From a bacterium (GTDB lineage Bacteria; Verrucomicrobiota; Kiritimatiellia; CAIKKV01; CAITUY01), in assembly GCA_037128595.1 (NCBI GenBank), contig JBAXWB010000009.1, positions 1 to 64,000 on the forward strand: a stretch of DNA of 64,000 nucleotides, read 5' to 3'. A model generated the notes under the pieces. That model made no database searches. It saw nothing but the letters and a program-made list of their open reading frames with translations, and was not told the DNA's origin. This document shows, in pieces, positions 59,648 through 64,000 of this stretch. Numbering within the stretch: the first letter of the stretch is position 1; every line of letters begins with the position of its first letter. A program made the position numbers and the translations under genes.

Positions 59648-62600
59648 TCAAAGATTCGATATATTCTGCATTACCTCCCCTGTATCCATATTGAAACCAT
59701 GTATCCACTTTGCGTGATCCTCAATAATGGCGGTATCAAATGCTCGAGTACTGGCGGGATTTACAGCTAGAACATAGTCTCGGAGACGGGCAAGAAACGT
59801 CAATTTATCTCGGCGGCTCCAATTATGGTATTTCTCAAAACACGACACGGCTAAATCAATTTCGCTTTTAACGTCTTGGGTCGGATATCCCATCAGGGCA
59901 ATGGCGTATGCGCGCATTGCGTGGAAAGCTGCGTTATCCGGATTTTCGGGAAGTAGGCGGTTACAGGCACCCAGTAAGTCATCAAGTTTAACTCTGTATC
60001 CTGATGTGTATTCGCATCTTTCAAACACGAGATCAGTCGTATAGTTGTGTAAATAAGGACGCAAAAAGGGGAGATACTTTGAATCATAAAACTTAGCGAC
60101 GGTGACAGCAAAGTCAGCGGGATTCATTATCCCTTGGACAGTGGTCTGCTCCATAATAGTCAACGCCGTTTCGCGCTGTTTGGCAAAATGCGTATAGACA
60201 AATTCGATGAGTGCGTGTAGGCAGCAACGCAACTCGGTATTGTAATTACATTGCGCTGCAATATCCGAATAGTGCTCCACTTTTGCTGAGTCATAGCGTT
60301 GAATATACTCACGAAGTTTTTCTTTGTAGCCGCCGCGCGGAAGAGGTGTCAACCAAGCTGTGATCGTCTTGTTTTTATAATCAACTTCAAAGTCGTCCAC
60401 AGCGCCCAGAATGGTCAGTCGGTAGATAGCGCGGAAAGTATGTTCCTGGAGCCTAATCTTTGGAAACACCTCTTTGATTCTGCTTTGCAGTGGGGCTGCA
60501 ATTGCATGGAAGTGGTTCCCAAATCCAATCAAATTTCGAACGAAGGTGTCATCGTCTGCTGCGTAACTAAAGTCGTCCCGTACCAAATCGATATGCTTGC
60601 CAATAGCATTCGCAATTTTCTCGAGGTATTCATTTTCGAAGGAAAGGCATACAACATAGCCAACGCCGGTTTCTAATCCTTCAAGAATTTTCTCAATACC
60701 GGCGCCAATAGGCTCGGCGTGGAATAGGCGGTCTTCCCAGGTAGTGTTGAGTGGTTTGTTTTCTACCAACCAGTCGACTACTAGCTGGGTAACTGTTTCA
60801 TGATTAGGAAATGGATTTAGCGTGCCACAGGTAAAAGCCCCGGTCGAGTTAAGTGTGACATAAACCTTGGACGTTGGGTGGCCGTCTTGATTGATGTAGA
60901 TGCGATGCAGATTGTCCGTATGGTGGAGTCCAATCGAATAATCCGTGCCGGTTTTATCAAACAATATGTTGGCGATAGTTTTGAGCGCTGAATGTCCCGG
61001 TACCAGATTTTCATCAAGCATCGCAAATATCTTGGTTTCTTCAATCTGCGCGCCAGGGAAGGTATTTGTGTAAAATGAATGGTTTAGGGAATAGTCCAAA
61101 CTATGGTCACTATTCGGCATTCTAGTTCCAGCATAAAGGATCCAGCATTGTGAATCTTTACCGTCACGCCCTGCGCGCCCAGCTTCCTGATAAAAGGATT
61201 CTATTGATGGCGGTATGTTGTAATGTAAGGTAAATCGTATATCAGGCTTATCAATGCCCATGCCGAATGCCTTAGTGCAAGACAAGACTTTGAGTTTACC
61301 TTTTCTAAAGTAATCATGGATTTGAGTGGGATCAAATGCAGCTGCGCCGTGGTGTTCCCCGGGCGACCCATGGTAAACACCAAGCTTAGCTTGAACTGGA
61401 GAATAGGCTGTTTGCAATGCTCTGCAAACATCTTGGGCACCATGCACATTCTTCGTATGGGGGCAGAAAACTAATCCGGATCCGTTGTCAGCATTCAAGA
61501 AGGACGAGACCTCAACGTCGTTCAAAGTATGAGTGATGGCGTCAACGACCTTTGGGACTTGTGCCAATTTCGCCAGACCAATCTGCCTTCTGACACTCCC
61601 TTCTGTTGCGCCGATGGGAATGACTGGCGTCGGAGATAGAGCTACTACACGGTACTTTAGATTATCCCGCCCCATCTTTTCTGGACGGACTGAGATATTA
61701 GCATCTTTTCTGTATCCCAGTTCAGTGTGGACATCATCAAGCACCTCATAGGATGCGGTTCCAGTGAGCGCAAGAAATGGCAGTGTCTTCATGCGGGTAA
61801 CACAGAATGTTCGAGCATTTGCCCCAAGTCGTAGATAGGCCGTTCGAAAATCGTGGCCCCACTCAGAAACACAGTGCGCTTCGTCCACCACAACGTATGC
61901 GAAATGGACATTCCCCTGGTCGCGTATTTCCTTTAACGCATTTCGAAATTCGTGAATGATGAACCTTTCGGGTGTGACAAATACAAACTTGAAACACCCT
62001 TTCTGCATAAGTTTTGTATTAAGGGCTTTTTCTTTTGCGGAGATGGCTGAACTTATGAAGGCTGAGCAGGACACACCAATTGCTTTTAGGCTGTCATCTT
62101 GATCCTTCATTAACGCTTTGAGAGGATCAATTACAACCGCCATGCCGTTTTGCAGCATGACTGGTAACTGGTAGGTAAGGGATTTTCCGGCACCCGTAGG
62201 AAGAAGTGCAATGACGGATTCTCCCTTGAGAGCCCGCATAATTATTTCAGTCTGATTTTGACGAAAATCAACTTTCCGGAATATGTTTTGAAGAAAGAAA
62301 GTTAATTGGTTTTCCAGCGTACTACCTTCTATCTGGGGAGTCAGTGGGTCGCTGAAGGTAAGCCGGTGGCATGGGTCGGTGTTATAGTAATCTGACCGAA
62401 CAACTACTCGTGGCACCCCGTCCAATGCATGTCCCGCCGGGAGAGAGGAAAGTGTGACCCCGTAGCGTAGTTGCACCGAAATATCCAAAACAGCGTCGAA
62501 GTAAAGTGGGAACTCGTTAGGAGATGACCATTGAGAGATTTCGCAAATGGTTATGTGCGGTACAGAACATCCAGGCCGGTAGATTGCCCAGAGTTTACGT

Positions 62601-63880
62601 AGCCATCTTCGCAGATCTTTCGCTGCCGTTTTCCCACATCCAGGCAAACCATCGCGGTCAATAATTGCCAGATGCCACACCGGTGCGTCAAAGGACAGCA
62701 CACCGCCGCGCACAAGTTCAAGTATTACTCTCTGGATACGGGCAACAGCGAATGGAAACAACGCCAAGAGCAAAGCACGGGAACCAAGTGGATCGTGCAC
62801 AAGTGGTGCATCAACGTTTTGCTTGAGGCGGGTCAGATAGGGATGTGTCAATATTCTGGCGACACCAGGATGATTCGTGGTTATTGGATCGGCGGCCTGA
62901 GTTCCCTGCCATAGCCGTTGTCGATAGGTGAGAGCCCACTTTGCATGCGTACAGGCATTGTCACGGTTATTATCCCCAATTACGTTCGGTTCCAGTTCGT
63001 GCGACGGGCCGTCGACCTCAAACACAATACCACAGGGCACCTGACCTTGTACGCTGCCAGGGAGCTCCATCGAGAAATCTGTTCTTTGGTCAACAAAGCC
63101 ATTACCGGCTATCGTGCTCAATTCCCGTTGTTTCATCACTAGCTGCATACCAGCGGGACCAAGCAGTTGCGTCAATGGGCCGTTCCAAAAAGTTCGTTCG
63201 GCACCACTATCAAATTCCCCTCGATCCTCCCCACTGCCAAATTCTGGCAATGCAAATCCAGGTGATGCTTCAATTCTGCCTTCGGGAGCCACTACGCAAA
63301 AAGCACGTTCCAACAGTGGCTTGAGTTCCGTGGCGTGATCGGCATTGAACTCACAGGCATATTCTGCGTAGCCTTTGTCACCACGAATCTCGCACGTTGT
63401 AAGCCCGGCCAAGCGTTCGAGTTTCTTCTCAACATATAATGAAGGCAAGGTGGGTAGGCCACGGCAGAGGATGTTCTCCAGCACGGCCAGTTCGGGCGGC
63501 AGGACACCGACACCACCCACATCGTGATCAATCACAAAGTGGCTGAGCCTGGTGAGCACGTCCTGCCAGTCCAAGTCCGGTGCCAGTTGCTTGTTCTGAA
63601 CGGCCTTCCAAACCGCTTCAGATACGTAGCCGGCGTGCAATGCTTTCATGATCGAGGCTGTCTCCTGTCTGCCCGAGAAGATTCTCATCTCAGAAGTCAG
63701 CCCCAAAAAAGAGGGGTACGGACTCCAAGCTTGAATCTCAGCCGAAGGGCTAGCACACCCCATTGCAGAAAAACAAGACAAGGAGCCGCACCCCATAGCG
63801 GGTGCGTCTCCACATGTCTCGTCTCTGCAAATGCTGAAAAGTGCTAGTTCTCGGCCGAAACGATAATGCGTACGACGCAT
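59648..63880 (-). CDS. RecQ-type helicase with N-terminal PD-(D/E)xK-like nuclease domain
   Basis: 1410 residues by open frame. The helicase is clear: motif I LLPTGAGKSL (Lys566), Ia DPLKALMKDQ, II VVDEAHCVSEWGHDFR (Asp666, with the RecQ aromatic loop), III LTGTAS, IV VFCPHTKN, V-VI GMGIDKPDIRF and QEAGRAGRDG. Upstream, Asp268 (QRTDF) and Glu288-x-Asp290 (FEVDGPSHE) with GDNNRDN follow the Vsr/DUF559-like nuclease plan. The ~450-residue C-terminal part is unrecognised; no RecQ zinc cysteines or HRDC seen. The start is uncertain: ATG 63880 has no ribosome binding site, but PSFLG near residue 57 is shared with the SF1 helicase, so the start lies above it. Confidence 0.85.
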   Translation of the reverse strand: MRRTHYRFGRELALFSICRDETCGDAPAMGCGSLSCFSAMGCASPSAEIQAWSPYPSFLGLTSEMRIFSGRQETASIMKALHAGYVSEAVWKAVQNKQLAPDLDWQDVLTRLSHFVIDHDVGGVGVLPPELAVLENILCRGLPTLPSLYVEKKLERLAGLTTCEIRGDKGYAEYACEFNADHATELKPLLERAFCVVAPEGRIEASPGFALPEFGSGEDRGEFDSGAERTFWNGPLTQLLGPAGMQLVMKQRELSTIAGNGFVDQRTDFSMELPGSVQGQVPCGIVFEVDGPSHELEPNVIGDNNRDNACTHAKWALTYRQRLWQGTQAADPITTNHPGVARILTHPYLTRLKQNVDAPLVHDPLGSRALLLALFPFAVARIQRVILELVRGGVLSFDAPVWHLAIIDRDGLPGCGKTAAKDLRRWLRKLWAIYRPGCSVPHITICEISQWSSPNEFPLYFDAVLDISVQLRYGVTLSSLPAGHALDGVPRVVVRSDYYNTDPCHRLTFSDPLTPQIEGSTLENQLTFFLQNIFRKVDFRQNQTEIIMRALKGESVIALLPTGAGKSLTYQLPVMLQNGMAVVIDPLKALMKDQDDSLKAIGVSCSAFISSAISAKEKALNTKLMQKGCFKFVFVTPERFIIHEFRNALKEIRDQGNVHFAYVVVDEAHCVSEWGHDFRTAYLRLGANARTFCVTRMKTLPFLALTGTASYEVLDDVHTELGYRKDANISVRPEKMGRDNLKYRVVALSPTPVIPIGATEGSVRRQIGLAKLAQVPKVVDAITHTLNDVEVSSFLNADNGSGLVFCPHTKNVHGAQDVCRALQTAYSPVQAKLGVYHGSPGEHHGAAAFDPTQIHDYFRKGKLKVLSCTKAFGMGIDKPDIRFTLHYNIPPSIESFYQEAGRAGRDGKDSQCWILYAGTRMPNSDHSLDYSLNHSFYTNTFPGAQIEETKIFAMLDENLVPGHSALKTIANILFDKTGTDYSIGLHHTDNLHRIYINQDGHPTSKVYVTLNSTGAFTCGTLNPFPNHETVTQLVVDWLVENKPLNTTWEDRLFHAEPIGAGIEKILEGLETGVGYVVCLSFENEYLEKIANAIGKHIDLVRDDFSYAADDDTFVRNLIGFGNHFHAIAAPLQSRIKEVFPKIRLQEHTFRAIYRLTILGAVDDFEVDYKNKTITAWLTPLPRGGYKEKLREYIQRYDSAKVEHYSDIAAQCNYNTELRCCLHALIEFVYTHFAKQRETALTIMEQTTVQGIMNPADFAVTVAKFYDSKYLPFLRPYLHNYTTDLVFERCEYTSGYRVKLDDLLGACNRLLPENPDNAAFHAMRAYAIALMGYPTQDVKSEIDLAVSCFEKYHNWSRRDKLTFLARLRDYVLAVNPASTRAFDTAIIEDHAKWIHGFNMDTGEVMQNISNL

Positions 63881-63881
63881 T
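63865..63881. repeat. Inverted repeat at the start of the helicase block
   Basis: AATGCGT-ACG-ACGCATT spans the most upstream start codon of the nuclease-RecQ gene and may be an operator. The remaining 63882-64000 holds nothing else that I can identify. Confidence 0.5.
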
Positions 63882-64000
63882 AAATTGTTGTCAAATCAGT
63901 TATTCCGTCGTCGTCCAATCCTCCAGTAAACAGTAAGCGTCTTCATGGCCACTTACCACACCCGGAACCGTACCGCTGGGGCCGGAGGGTGTCAACGGTT

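Noticed and set aside
52716-63880. Assignment of the helicase block to a known system (DISARM, BREX, Druantia, Zorya, Hachiman, Gabija)
   Set aside because: None of their marker genes (methyltransferase, PglX/PglZ, DruE, ZorAB motor, HamA, GajA OLD-type nuclease) is seen; the shared feature is only helicase content.

Overview
The window looks like chromosomal DNA of a Gram-negative bacterium carrying two accessory regions. Evidence for Gram-negative is a type II secretion-type pseudopilus operon with an outer-membrane secretin, a lipoprotein and a GDP-mannose dehydratase. The pseudopilin gene order, a tail-anchored protein with repeated K-x-T-x-R-I-x-L-like motifs and the microsatellite-like leader of one pilin gene remind me of the PVC group (Kiritimatiellota/Lentisphaerota-like). 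That placement is inference and I hold it loosely.

Region 1 (1-2731) with the gene at 2732-3979 is a chromosomal integron: a tyrosine integrase of the IntI family on the + strand, an attI-like region, and at least seven cassettes running away from it. The cassette genes are on the - strand and each ends in an attC-like imperfect inverted repeat. The cassette next to attI has no gene and recurs exactly (226 bp) as the seventh cassette. The five gene-bearing cassettes encode small unknown proteins, most of them secreted or membrane proteins.

Region 2 (4029-35029) is mostly housekeeping. It starts with a LacI-type DNA-binding domain fused to proline-rich repeats and bracketed by two identical palindromes. 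A - strand block follows: CCA-adding enzyme, cytidine deaminase, purine and pyrimidine nucleoside phosphorylases, an unknown membrane-anchored protein, nitroreductase, PrmC, RF1, L31 and TrpA. The secretion operon gspE-F-G-H-I-J-K-L-M-D plus a lipoprotein (15539-26861) follows on the + strand; GspC, GspN and the prepilin peptidase are not in view. Then come gmd, endonuclease IV, two PIN-domain toxin-antitoxin pairs with a relic of a comM-like gene between them, comM, thioredoxin, a tail-anchored repeat protein, and pyrH-frr.

Region 3 (35123 to beyond 64000) is an integrated element. A 3' tRNA fragment (T-arm, acceptor strand and CCA) is directly followed by a tyrosine integrase. The element carries small DNA-binding proteins, an HTH protein that may initiate replication, a plasmid/phage-type DUF932 protein, a RadC-like JAB protein, a phosphoribosyltransferase-like protein, two HExxH proteins, zinc-ribbon membrane proteins and long stretches without convincing genes. 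I see no relaxase, conjugation or capsid gene.

The most interesting locus is the - strand block 63880 to 52716. It holds a PD-(D/E)xK-like nuclease fused to a RecQ helicase, a coiled-coil membrane-anchored protein, a RecD-like SF1 helicase with a duplicated C-terminal module, a TPR protein with OB/cold-shock-like modules, and two Sel1-repeat proteins. The two helicases share an N-terminal peptide (AE[IL]...PSFLG), which suggests a common partner. I match this set to no named system; it is a good candidate for an undescribed anti-mobile-element or DNA-processing system.
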